Below, piece by piece: positions 1-10,104 of a stretch of 59,932 nucleotides of DNA. This DNA is from Conoideocrella luteorostrata. Taxonomy: Eukaryota; Ascomycota; Sordariomycetes; Hypocreales; Clavicipitaceae. The translations under genes and the position numbers were made by a program. Numbering within the stretch: position 1 is the first letter of the stretch; each line of letters starts with the position of its first letter. Location: the NCBI GenBank assembly GCA_032433595.1, contig JASWJB010000277.1:1-59932 (forward strand), given 5' to 3'. The notes below the pieces were generated by a model. That model saw nothing but the letters and a program-made list of their open reading frames with translations, had not been told where the DNA came from and searched no databases.

Positions 1-44
1 TATTACATTGTATTGTGTACACACGTGTTGGACGCTATTTTTCT

Positions 45-1884
45 TTATATGTCTGATAATGAACCGAGAGTCCGTTTCATGCCTGTGCATTCTCGAATCC
101 TGTGGAAAACCGCTTGAGCAGCCCGCTGCTGGATCGGCGTAGCAGCCCCATCTGGGCTTTTGATGATTTTGGCAGGCCATAGTAGCAGGTACGCCCCGAT
201 TGCCTGGCATTTTGGAGCATCTCCGCCGCTGGACTGCCCGATCCATCGGCCGAGATGATCAACATCACCAAACGATTGTGCCACGGTAGAGAGAACCTCG
301 TCCGCAAGAGCTCGCACAGTCGCCATAGACGTCTCCTCCCAGGCCATAACTTCGGCTGATCCAGCGTGAAGCGAATCAGCTGCAACGTCAACCTTGACGG
401 CCCTCAGGCAGGCAAGCAGTTGCTGATGAAGGAGTATCCTCGCCGTCCTGTGATAATTCCACTCGTACGCAAGCCACACATCCCGATGAACCTGCACCGT
501 ATGCGGCAAACCGTCAACCATGTGTCGGTATCCTGCGATTTCGGCCGCCGCGAGTGTCTTGAATGACCATTCCGGCCCTTGACGCCACGTCGTGGCCTGC
601 TCTTCTAAGGTATGCATCTCGCGCACCAGCCGTAGGACAAGCGAATGATGTGCCTTGTCGGGGGAAGTTAGCTCACCCAGGATCTGGTTCGCTTGGTGAC
701 ACAGCGTTGATATGCCGAGGGCTTGCTTCTCCAGACGGATAAAGGGACGGGCCTGGTCGAGCGAGTCGAGCCAGGGTTTGGATTCCGGGAGAGGCTGTAG
801 TCGCTTCGCGAGCTGCTGCTTTTGCTGTTTTCGGAACAGGTGCAAGCTTATCAGTACAAGCGTCTTGATCAAAAAGTTGTAAATGAGAGAAAGACGGAAA
901 ACTCACAATGCGGTGATGAGCCAGCTGGAAGAGTCCCCAACTTCGAGCATCGTAAAACTGTTCTTGGCCTCTCAGTCGCAGGAGATGTGCCATACCCTGG
1001 GCATGCGATCCCGTAACCGCCGACTCTGGCAAGAACAAAGACTAAAGCCAACCTTTGTTAATGAACTGGTCTTTCAGTCGTGACTCTAAAACGACGAAGA
1101 AAAAAGAAAAAAAAAATAAAGGTTGTGTGCATGAAACACTCGGAGCGCTCACACCTCAAATATATCCAGCACAACCACGCAATTCAAGTCATAATCATCT
1201 GGTTCCTTGCCTCCTGTTCCCAACGACTCGCCCAGCGCAACCAGCGCATTACCATAGCACTCCAACGCCACGGCAGCAAGGGCCCCAGACTCAACAGCCC
1301 CCTTGGTCCTAGAATGGTCCGCAAAGCCCGCCGCTTGGATTGCCCATCGCAAAGCGCTGCGGCCCTGCACATTCACATCCACATCCCTAAACAGGCAAGG
1401 CAAATGCTCCAAAAATCCCGGAGAAGAGGTCTCGGCGCATGGATACAAGACGTACTTGTCGAAGAAAGCTGCGACGGCTACATCCCTAGTTGTGTCAAGC
1501 TCATGGGACGACAGCGCGGGTGAGGGCTTGGGCGCAGTGAAGAGGAAGTCTGGGGGAGACTCCGATGCGTCGATCCTCGGGATGGAGAGGGACTGGCTGC
1601 GCCGCGAGCGAGTGCTGGGCGAGGGGGTTGCACTGCTGGAATCGTGCTTGTTTTTCAACACGACCTTCTCTGTTTCGTGCTGAAAAATGAGGTCTGCTTC
1701 GTCTCGGTATCCGACGCAGAGCTCGTGGCGGGTGAGGCAGCGCAGACAGGAGGGGCGGGCTTGGTCGCACTGCCAGCAATTTATTTATTTGTCTATTTAT
1801 TTCATTCCTGAATGTCATCAAGGGAGTGTTTACCTTGACTCGGCGCTGGCGACAGCGTAGACAACCGCGGCTTCGTTGGACCAT
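45..1884 (-). CDS. Zn2Cys6 transcription factor (539 aa, 4 exons)
   Basis: Predicted nuclear DNA-binding regulator. Exons on the minus strand: 1884-1834, 1769-1155, 1041-907 and 863-45, all joining in phase 0. Splicing exon 1 to exon 2 completes a fungal binuclear zinc cluster at the extreme N terminus: Cys8, Cys11, Cys18, Cys25, Cys28 and Cys35, spacing C-x2-C-x6-C-x6-C-x2-C-x6-C. The rest resembles the fungal-specific TF domain: an 'AHHRI' helix follows a 'HLLRLRGQEQF' segment, as in many regulators of this class. The start is the ATG directly before the zinc cluster; an upstream in-frame ATG at 1935 would add 17 residues. The target genes are unknown. The downstream neighbour Sas3 is on the same strand, but nothing links the two functionally. 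The family call is firm; the last acceptor (at 864) is the least certain splice site. Confidence 0.85.
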
Positions 1885-2367
1885 GTTTGGCCGTGGTTGT
1901 TGATGAGTGGTAAAGTGAGTGTGGGAGGTCGGCAATGTGCCTCGTTTGGTTTCAACTCAACCTAATTGAGAGAGGCAATGAATGAATGGGGTGGTGGTTC
2001 TCAGCTGCTTTGGATGCTTACGTTGTTCAAGCCTCCCCTCGCCCTTCCCCCCTCCCCTCTCTCCCTCGGGCTGTGACCGCTGAATACATTGCGCTGAAAG
2101 TCTTTGTCAACCATGGGTGCATTTGGCTGAAATGGCAAGTCTTCTTCACTACCATGGTCTGAACCTCTTGGGTATTTATTTACTAGTACATCGCTGCGAA
2201 AAAACTCAACCCCAGAGCCAAAATATAGTCCTACAGAGCTGATAGATAGAACAACATCCCTGCCCTACCTTCCCAGTTCGCCAAATCCGTAGATTGAACC
2301 ATTAAAAAAAAAAATTACGACACATGGAGCCAATGATCCCGTCAAGCTGGACACAATCAATCATTAC
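1885..2367. other. Intergenic: promoter of the Zn2Cys6 gene and 3' flank of SAS3
   Basis: No coding sequence seen. It holds the 5' region of the regulator on the left and the 3' flank of SAS3 on the right. There is a pyrimidine-rich stretch around 2030-2070 and an A-run near 2304-2313. No TATA box or binding site could be assigned. Confidence 0.6.
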
Positions 2368-5300
2368 TCATTCGTCTTCTCCTTCTGCGTCTGCATCGTC
2401 AGCATTTGCGCCTTCATCCGCACTTAATTCCTCCGTTCCAGACCCTGAACCGCCTTCTGATTCTGCAGTTTTCCCATTTGCCGTATTGCTCTGCGTGGGT
2501 ACGGCAGCAACAAGAACTCGGACTTCATCTTGCGCTGGCTCTTCTTCCGCGGCTGCGACAGGAGCAGCAACATCCTCACCCTTGGCAGATAGCTGGGCCT
2601 GAGCCTGTTTCTCTTTCCAACCCGGAGGGAGACCAGGCCCACTGTCGGCATTACCATAGTCTGACTTTTTAGTTCCCTTTGGCCATCGTCCGGGGCCACG
2701 GCCCGTCCCTCCGGACTTCCGCCTTGAGCTACTGTTGCGTGGCCGGCTGGCCGTCGATCGACGAGCACTAGAGCCACCACCACTCGGACGCGGTCTGGGT
2801 CTGGGTCTGGCCTTGGGTCTCGCTGCTGAGCTGCTGGCTGTTCGTACGACTGGCGGTCGGCTGACGCTGCTTCGGTTTCGATCAGCTCGTCGATTGCCAG
2901 GGATAGGTGGAAAGATTACAAATCGAGAAGCAGGTATGTCTTTGTATGAGGCAATCCAGGTGCTCGCTTCAACAATTGTGGCTGCATCTTCTATTACGGC
3001 CTCTTCCGGTTCTGCATTCTCCCTGTCTTCAGGTGCAAACTTCTCAATAGATGTGACCGGCTCAGGGGGTTCCTGGCTGTCTTGCTGGCTGCCCTGCTGG
3101 CTGTTCAGTGACGATTCCGCCTGTGAATTAACTTTGCTGTCGGCGGAACCGTTGGCAGCATTAGAGGGAGCACTGGTTGAAGGCAACGTGTGACCTTCCT
3201 GAATCTTGGCTTCATCGTCTTCTCTTGGGGCTATGGTGTTGAGTGGATGACCAAGCTCAAAATTGACCACATTGCTTCGACCCATGACGTATGGAGTCCA
3301 GGCTAGGGCTGAAGGCTTTAGCGTGACATAGCCCTTTGCTTGCCATTTGGAAACATAATAACGGCAATATTCCAAGTCCACCCGGAATGCATACAACTGC
3401 GTCTGGGGATCTCGTACCAATGCCCGCAGCCCCTCGAGGGCTGACACAACATCATCGGCTGTCATTCCGGTGTCGTCGGATATTTTCTTGACACTGAGAC
3501 CATCCTGCTTATGCCTATCTCCCTCCATGAAGTCGAGAAAGTACCGGCAGAGTTCTAAACGCCAGTAATTCCGATAGGATACGAGCCCCATGTCTGATAG
3601 CGGCTTTTCGGGTGAGCCCGTTTTTTCTTCAACTTTGGTGAGCAGGTACGAGAAGTCGATTAGCAGATTCCCATAGCCTTTTCGCTGATGAATAGGCAAT
3701 GTCAAAATGCATGACACATTGTTCTGGCTGCTAGCTCGCTTTTCTTTTGAGAAATAGCCCACAAAATGATAGCCAGTATCATCAAATTCACAAAGAACAT
3801 AGAACAGAAATGGTTCCACATCGTAGTATAATGTCTTCGACCCAAGAAAGAGCTTCGCAAGAAGGCAGAGGTTCTGGCAGTAGACGGGATGCTTGCGGCC
3901 ATCCACTTCAAATATCGACACAGATTCGTGACGGTATATTTCGTCTCCTGGAGGATGCTTTGTACCGCACTTCAATTTGTGGCGCCAAGCCACGTAATCC
4001 GAGTTCATGTACTTGAGGCAAAACTCGCAGATGTACAAGACTCGGTTTCTGCTGTACTCCGCAGGATATGGAGCTGCGTACCACGTATCAATTTCCCACC
4101 CACCAAACTCGATGCATTCAATTTGGCTGGCGTTGTCGCTTGCTTTCTTGGGTTTTCGCAAAGGCAAATCAGCTTCCGCTTGCAATGCTAATATTCGTGC
4201 TCTCCATTCGTCTTCTGCCTTTTGTTTGGCCAGCTCAAACTTCTTGCGGTCCTCAGGGGTCGGAAGTGTCTTTGATGTATCTGCTTCATTTTCCGTCAAG
4301 ATGCCACCATAAGGCTTTCCCTTCAGCTCGTCCGTCTCTTTGTCGAAGAATGAATAGAAAGGCTGAGAATATGATTCGGATGTGAAGGGGGTGGGCATGG
4401 TGGAAATGAGGGCCGGGATCGTGGTTGCGGCAGGTCTTGCTGGTGTTGCCCGAGGCTGTTGCGGCCGAGCACTACTCCCGACACCACCACGGCGTCGATC
4501 TCGTTTTTTTCTGGACAAGATTTCTTTCAGATTGCCTGGACGAACCTCAATTCTGAGCAATAGTGACGAGCGCGACCGCTTCTCAATGGTGACTGGCGGA
4601 GGTCTCGTAACCTTTAATCGCGAAGCTCTGGATGATGCCGTACGCATCGGTTCAGCAGACTGACTATCGCGAGCTGAATCACGGTCCGTCATATCGGTCG
4701 AACGATGCCTCCGACGCTTTCTGATTACTAAAGATGCATCATCCGCCTCTGTAGACGTGGATTTGCGCTTCCTTGGCGTTCGGGAACGCCTCATGGAATA
4801 GTCATCGAGAGCCAGTTCATCAATATCCGAACGGCCAATTGAATCACCATTCACAAGCTGTGAAGATACTAATTCGCCGGCAAGTTTTGGTCGATGCGAC
4901 TGCTCAGATGCTGTGCCATCTTCCATACCAGCTTCTTCAATCTCGACTGCATCCTCATCCTCATCCTCGTTCTCGGATTCGCCGTTAATGCAAACCTGGC
5001 ATTTCCATCCCTTGGCGCCTATGTCTGATCAGCATTTGATCAAGAGATCAATGTTTATACTCAATTGAGAAACATACCATTTTCTTCTGTCATGGCGGCA
5101 GCAACTCGTGCACATTGCTGGTGTGCTATTGTAATTATCAGCAGGCTGCCTTTTGCAGGACGCACAATGATGAAGAATGACCTACCGTTCTCTCCGCATC
5201 TTGAGCAAGCCAGGAACGCCTCGAAATCCTCGCTGGGATCATTCTCTTCATCTTGCTTGCAGAACATACATCGGTTTCCATGTGCAGCATCCGACTCTTC

Positions 5301-5789
5301 TTCTTCATCTCCAGCATCGCCATCCTCCCAGGCAACTCCCCCCTCCTCCTCCTCTTCTTCTTCATCGGATTCATCTTCGTCGTGGGCGCTAGCGGCATCA
5401 GAAGCATCGCTGTCCATCTCATCATCGTCAGAGTCGGCAGGTCGCAACTTGACGGCTCCCACGCCTTCGTCATCTTCCTCTCCGTCTGTATCTTCATCTT
5501 CGTCTTCGGCACCTTCATTTGTGGCGTTTCCCACGACAATTTGATGGCTCAACACCTCGTTGTCCTCTTCACCAGACGCATCTTGATCCATTTCCTCCCC
5601 GGAAGCGTCTTCATCGCTCAACTCGTCATCTTCGCTTGGGGAACCTTCACTACTGTTGTTTTTATGGGAAATAGAGCGAGAGCCAGATGAAGCTCCTTGC
5701 TCGACAGTGCCGCCACTGTCATACTCCTCGTCCTCCGAGAGTAAAACACTCTGCTGGAGCTCTTCTTCCATGGCCTGTGCGCTTGGCAT
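2368..5789 (-). CDS. SAS3: MYST-family histone acetyltransferase Sas3/Mst2 with PHD finger (1,100 aa)
   Basis: Exons 5789-5186, 5125-5078 and 5018-2368 (phases 1, 1). Residues 1-170 are strongly acidic. Splicing then builds a Cys4-His-Cys3 PHD finger: Cys174, Cys177, Cys195, Cys198, His203, Cys206, Cys224 and Cys227. The short 48-nt middle exon supplies the His and one Cys, which supports the model. A basic linker follows, then the MYST domain from about residue 500 to 790. It has a C2HC finger ('YICEFC...HKLKC'), the catalytic-cysteine strand 'NNVSCILTLP', the acetyl-CoA loop 'QRKGYGNLLIDF' and the 'SPEKPLSDMG' glutamate segment. The C terminus is low-complexity Arg/Pro/Ser followed by an acidic end. 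In yeast Sas3 is the catalytic subunit of NuA3, which acetylates histone H3 (S. pombe Mst2 is equivalent). The PHD plus the long acidic C-terminal tail separates it from Esa1 and Sas2. The promoter is shared with the divergent NUO9.5 gene. Confidence 0.92.
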
Positions 5790-6436
5790 TATGTTCCCAG
5801 CTTCTCTAAACAGATTCCGTGTAAGCTCGCCTCAAGTTTGTGCATTTCGCTTCACCAAAAGCTTTGCGATGGAGATCGTTCGAATTGTAAGGGAGATAGT
5901 AATCATGGTGGTAACGACGCGAACGATCAGGTACAAGCTTGGACCACGGGTCCTTTGCGAATGTTAGTTTGTAGCGTAGGAGTAGAATCAGATGAGCGTA
6001 CCTTGCACCCGTACAAAGCCCACTAACAAATTATGTTGGCTGATGGTTGTCGCAAATCGGCGCAGGGAGCTCAGGCGCGTGTTGTACCATTATGTTGCCA
6101 TGGAGTCGCGCACGCATCCGTGTACAGTGCGCGACTGAATTCAACAACGCGCAATGCTCCACAAAATACCGCCGTATGCACAGTAGACCTTCTCAAAAAT
6201 TTGCACTGTCTTGCTGGCAAGGGTATATAACCTTGCGGCCTGAGGCACCCAGTGGTAGCTACTCGGGCGAACATCGAGAGCCTTTAAGTCAGTACTAACA
6301 ATAACGCGGAGGACGATTAGACCACGAGCGCCAATTCGACGACAACTGGGCACATCTGCCTGCCAATCGGACGGTACATACCTCTCGAGGCCTATTCATC
6401 TCACGGAAAGCCCGCTACAGCGGCCCAATACCCAAC
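5790..6436. promoter_or_regulatory. Divergent promoter region between SAS3 and NUO9.5
   Basis: A 647-bp spacer between two divergent housekeeping genes, so it must carry both 5' leaders. A TATA-like 'GGGTATATAACC' lies at about 6220-6231. It is in the sense orientation for NUO9.5 but 200 bp upstream of the ATG, so a transcript starting there would have a long leader. No ORF here looks coding. Confidence 0.5.
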
Positions 6437-6939
6437 ATGCCAGTTCCTTTCGAGACTTTGTTGCCCTATGCCATCATGATTACCGTACGCACTGCGACAA
6501 CAACTGTGAATTGACGTTAGCTGGTTGCTCACATTTGGATTTAGATGTTTGGCGTTACTGGAACCGGCCTTGCAGTCGTTAAGACATGGCGTAATGAGGG
6601 CAAGCGACCTCGCTACTCCTTGGATCAGTGGGACAGAGTACGTCGAGTCTCCTCTATTCTTGAAGCCGCGGTACTAACTTCCTTCACAGCAAAGTAAGGC
6701 GAATTACCTCGAGACACGCTGCACAGCTATTTCCGAACAGCATACTAACCTCAACCCGCGAAGTGATGGAGCGTGACCGCAGACTCACAGGAACCCTGCG
6801 AGGGCAGATAGACAAGGCTGAAGCACCACCAGGCTTCGAAGTTAGCAATGGCTGGAGGGTATGTGAAGACTGCTTTATTACAAAATCAAGGAAAAACATG
6901 CTGACCCTTTCGATATAGCTGGAAAAGCGTTTCACATAA
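6437..6939 (+). CDS. NADH:ubiquinone oxidoreductase 9.5 kDa subunit (NDUFA1/MWFE type), 86 aa, five exons
   Basis: Supernumerary subunit of mitochondrial complex I in the inner membrane. Exons 6437-6484, 6545-6637, 6690-6693, 6764-6858 and 6919-6939, total 261 nt. The N terminus 'MPVPFETLLPYAIMITMF' continues into a single membrane segment (about residues 8-29). A polar tail follows with the family signature 'RYSLDQWDRQMMERDRRL', as in the Neurospora 9.5 kDa subunit. The third exon is only four nucleotides (CAAA). It is flanked by 'ttcacag' and 'gtaagg' and has a proper branch-like 'ctaac' upstream. Joining exon 2 directly to exon 4 gives an in-frame TGA, whereas including the microexon restores the Gln-Met-Met of the signature. 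The gene is too fragmented to be found by ORF length. The identity is confident; the microexon is an inference from splice signals and family sequence. Confidence 0.88.
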
Positions 6940-7138
6940 AAGCTTCCTCGAATCCCATGCACTAATAGGTTAAACAATGATTATGCAGTGTACATATAGA
7001 GCTAGCCATGTTGACCAATTCCGTAAAACGATTTGGTTAAAAGATAAAAAAGGAAATTCCGCAAGTCAAGCAAGCGTATAACAATCAAATTGTGAATCTG
7101 TTAGGGGATTTAATCCAATTTTGGACAAGCTAAATAGA

Positions 7139-8311
7139 TCATATGGACACCTCTGGCCTATTCTTATTTAAGTTTTCCAGCAGAGTGCAAGCCTGGCACA
7201 TTTCCTGACTTGACATGTATCCGCATTTGATACATTGTCCGAGTGTCTGCAACGGCCCGGGTATCCGTTCTTTCTGTCGCCGTCCACCACGGATCGGGAG
7301 CTTTACGGAGCCATCATTAGCAGACGTCCCATTAGCTGTGATTTCAGTTTCAAGTTCTGTAGTTTGACTACTCATCTTCAAGCTGGCTTCCACTTGCGCA
7401 AATTCACTTCCTGAAGTACGACCATTTGCAGAACCACAGCCCCCCATGCCCTCGCCTTCGTCACAACCGCATGCATCAGAACCCTTGTCTGGCGTGAGCC
7501 GCGCCATATCCTCTCCGCTTCTTACTATATCCAATATTGCGCTAGGGCGCACTTTCTCCAAACTTTTTATCAGCGTACGGGCAGTCCCTCGAAACGCCTC
7601 GGGACTGTATATACACTCCGTGCTAAAGTAGTCGAGCTTCTTGTGGTGAGCATATAGGACAATCTCTTTTTCGTAGGCGTATTTCAGTGGCTTGCTTCTC
7701 TTGACCTCACTTGAAGCACTTCCCGTCACGATACTCGTGCTGCGCGACAGACGGGGCAAGTCCCCTCGCAAAAGATTCATCAAAATAGTTTCTGCGACGT
7801 CGTCGGCATTGTGACCAGTGACAACATGTTGTATGTGTAACATCTTGGCTCCACGATCTAACGCCTGCCGACGAAATACACCGCAGTATGTGCAGTTCCC
7901 TTTCTTCCCTATCGTCTCAACCACCTGATCCATAGTCCATCCGTAAAGTTGATCGTAGCCCACAATTTGCAAGGGCATATCATATTGAACTGCGTTTCGC
8001 TTCACAGTTTCAAGTGAATCGTCCCGGTACCCTTTGATGCCTTCGTCGACACTCAGTAGTATCAAATCCAGACCATAGTTGTGACGCTGATTCAAGGTCT
8101 TTAGCACAGACGCGAGCACTGTTGAGTCCTTTCCGCCAGATGCCCCGATTGCGACTCTTTCACCGGGGAAAAATAGCTTTGAGGAAGTAATCGTATGATG
8201 AACTTCGTCTTCGAATACCGAGAGAAAGCACTCCCTGCATAGCTTGTGGTGGTTCTTTGGTCTTTTAATGACGGCTCGGTTGCCACATCTCAAACAAGTT
8301 GCTGGAGGCAT
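7139..8311 (-). CDS. NCS6: Cytoplasmic tRNA 2-thiolation protein 1 (Ncs6/Ctu1), 390 aa
   Basis: Single-exon gene for the ATP-pyrophosphatase that, with Ncs2/Ctu2 and the Urm1 sulfur carrier, thiolates the wobble uridine of cytosolic tRNAs for Lys, Glu and Gln. An N-terminal zinc ribbon is formed by Cys7, Cys10, Cys25 and Cys28. The PP-loop 'SGGKDS' is at residues 58-63. A central 'CTYC' motif lies in '[18 protein letters not shown]', and the '[20 protein letters not shown]' block is typical of the family. A C-terminal Cys cluster ('CIKCGY...MCQAC') ends the protein. Residues about 275-350 form a Gly/Ser-rich insertion that includes '[13 protein letters not shown]'. The start is the ATG at 8311; the upstream in-frame GTG is not used. 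It is convergent with NUO9.5 (199 bp between stops) and divergent from the eL8 gene, another translation gene. Confidence 0.95.
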   Translation of the reverse strand: MPPATCLRCGNRAVIKRPKNHHKLCRECFLSVFEDEVHHTITSSKLFFPGERVAIGASGGKDSTVLASVLKTLNQRHNYGLDLILLSVDEGIKGYRDDSLETVKRNAVQYDMPLQIVGYDQLYGWTMDQVVETIGKKGNCTYCGVFRRQALDRGAKMLHIQHVVTGHNADDVAETILMNLLRGDLPRLSRSTSIVTGSASSEVKRSKPLKYAYEKEIVLYAHHKKLDYFSTECIYSPEAFRGTARTLIKSLEKVRPSAILDIVRSGEDMARLTPDKGSDACGCDEGEGMGGCGSANGRTSGSEFAQVEASLKMSSQTTELETEITANGTSANDGSVKLPIRGGRRQKERIPGPLQTLGQCIKCGYMSSQEMCQACTLLENLNKNRPEVSI

Positions 8312-8847
8312 CTTCACATCCAGATGTGACAGCTCCGGGCTCAGAGAGAGCTGTGACTGACAGTTTGTACCAAGGTATAAGAGAGTCTATTGTTCAAAAT
8401 TTCAATCTCCCGGCGTTTTTTTCATGACATACTTCTGTAAGTGTTGGTTCTTTAAAAATGTTAACGACCATGTGCAAAAGTCTTTACATGTCTGTCAGCC
8501 AGTCACAGTGTGCACATACTTCGGTATTCCCTGAACTCTTATTAGTCCCAACCCAATGATGGGGCTAGTTAACTAACTACCGCAAAGCAGCCAGACCAAA
8601 GATCAGTCGCACGTGACTAGCAAGTGGGTTTGCAGCCACGCACTAGCCACGAATCAGCGAAAAAGTTGGTTTATTTGTTGTGGAGCATGCTGCACACACT
8701 GCGCTAGAAGGTGTGGCGCCAACCAAAGCCCTAATTTTTCGCCCACCATCTCAAATCAACTTTTCCCTCTTGATCCTCTGTAATCCATCCACTTCGGCAT
8801 CAAGCACAATTGCTCTTTACGACTGAGCACCGTCGCCAAGGAACAAA
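8312..8847. promoter_or_regulatory. Divergent promoter region NCS6 / RPL8
   Basis: A 536-bp spacer feeding two translation-related genes in opposite directions. Two copies of the octamer CAGTCACA lie in opposite orientation, at 8500-8507 and (as TGTGACTG) at 8352-8359. The right part, 8700-8847, is pyrimidine-rich and contains 'AAGCCCTAATTTTT', as expected for a ribosomal-protein leader. No coding sequence seen. Confidence 0.5.
8500..8507 (+). promoter_or_regulatory. HomolD-like box
   Basis: The octamer CAGTCACA is identical to the HomolD element of ribosomal-protein promoters in fission yeast. It sits 341 bp upstream of the eL8 ATG, and an inverted copy is at 8352-8359 near NCS6. An 8-mer can occur by chance and the distance is long, so the assignment is tentative. 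Confidence 0.3.
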
Positions 8848-10104
8848 ATGGTAAGTTTCTACCATTAAACAACAGACTCTAATGGCCACAGTTTGTGAGT
8901 CAAATGCGTGAAAGCGCTATTTGATCCTAAGCGTATTTGCATTTGCACTCGTGCAATGCCAATATTCGCTGATGGAAATTCCGCCGGCTTGTCGAAAACA
9001 ACATATATCTTTGGCTGTATGGGGTTAAGACCTGCTGGTGAAGACTTGGCTGGAGATTTTACCGGGTCATGCGCTGAAACAATGCCATGTAATTCTGTTT
9101 CCCGTGGAAATTTCACTAGAGTTCAGAGAAGATGTTTTAGCTCGAGCAAACTCGCTAATGTCTTCTTTTCTCAATGACAGCCCCCCAAGACTGGAAAGAA
9201 GGTGGCCGCGGCCCCTTTCCCTCAGGGAAAGGCCGGTTCGAAGAAGGCTCCTAAGGTGCGTAATGTGCAAATGATCCTTTCCTGCCCAGTTAGTGAGTCG
9301 AGTAAACTAATGATATTTCTTTCTCCGCTTGTAGAACCCTCTCATCGAGAAGCGCCCTCGCAACTACGGTATTGGTCAGGATATCCAGCCGAAGCGAAAC
9401 CTCGGCCGTATGGTCAAGTGGCCCGAGTACGTTCGTCTCCAGCGCCAGAAGAAGATCCTGCAAATGCGCCTGAAGGTTCCTCCTTCCCTGGCCCAGTTCC
9501 AGCAAGTCCTGGACCGCAACACCGCCGCCCAGGCTTTCAAGCTCCTCAACAAGTACCGCCCTGAGACAAAGGTCGAGAAGAAGGATCGTCTGCTGAAGGA
9601 GGCTACCGCAGTCAAGGAGGGTAAGAAGAAGGAGGATGTCAGCAAGAAGCCCTACACCGTCAAGTACGGCTTGAACCACGTTGTCGGTCTCATCGAGAAC
9701 AAGAAGGCATCTTTGGTCCTCATCCCCAACGATGTTGACCCTATCGAGCTGGTTGTGTTCCTGCCTTCCCTTTGCAAGAAGATGGGTGTTCCCTATGCCA
9801 TCGTCAAGGGCAAGGCCCGTCTCGGCACTGTCGTCCACAAGAAGGTTAGTTATTCCCGTTTCATTCGCTGCTTCTCGAGATATGCTAACCCTTTATTATC
9901 TAGACTGCTGCCGTCCTGGCCCTGACTGAGGTGCGATCGGAAGACAAGACTGAGCTATCCAAGCTCGTCTCTGCTGTCAAGGACGGTTTCATGGACAAGC
10001 ATGACCAGAGCCGAAGACAGTGGGGCGGTGGTATCATGGGTCCCAAGGCCCAGATGCGCACCATCAAGAAGCAGAAGGCTTTGGAGGCTGCCACTAAGAT
10101 TTAA
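8848..10104 (+). CDS. RPL8: 60S ribosomal protein eL8 (L8/L7a), 262 aa
   Basis: Structural protein of the large cytosolic ribosomal subunit. Exons 8848-8850, 9181-9255, 9335-9844 and 9904-10104, total 789 nt. The first coding exon is just the ATG, directly followed by 'gtaagt' and a 330-bp intron; the other introns are 79 and 59 bp. The protein starts '[20 protein letters not shown]'. It continues with the eL8 signature '[20 protein letters not shown]', the RNA-binding L7Ae core ('[20 protein letters not shown]') and '[20 protein letters not shown]'. It ends in a basic tail. Length agrees with yeast Rpl8. Codon choice in exon 3 is strongly C-biased at third positions (AAG, CTC, GTC), consistent with high expression. 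The long first intron may carry regulatory or ncRNA sequence, but none is proven. Confidence 0.96.
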
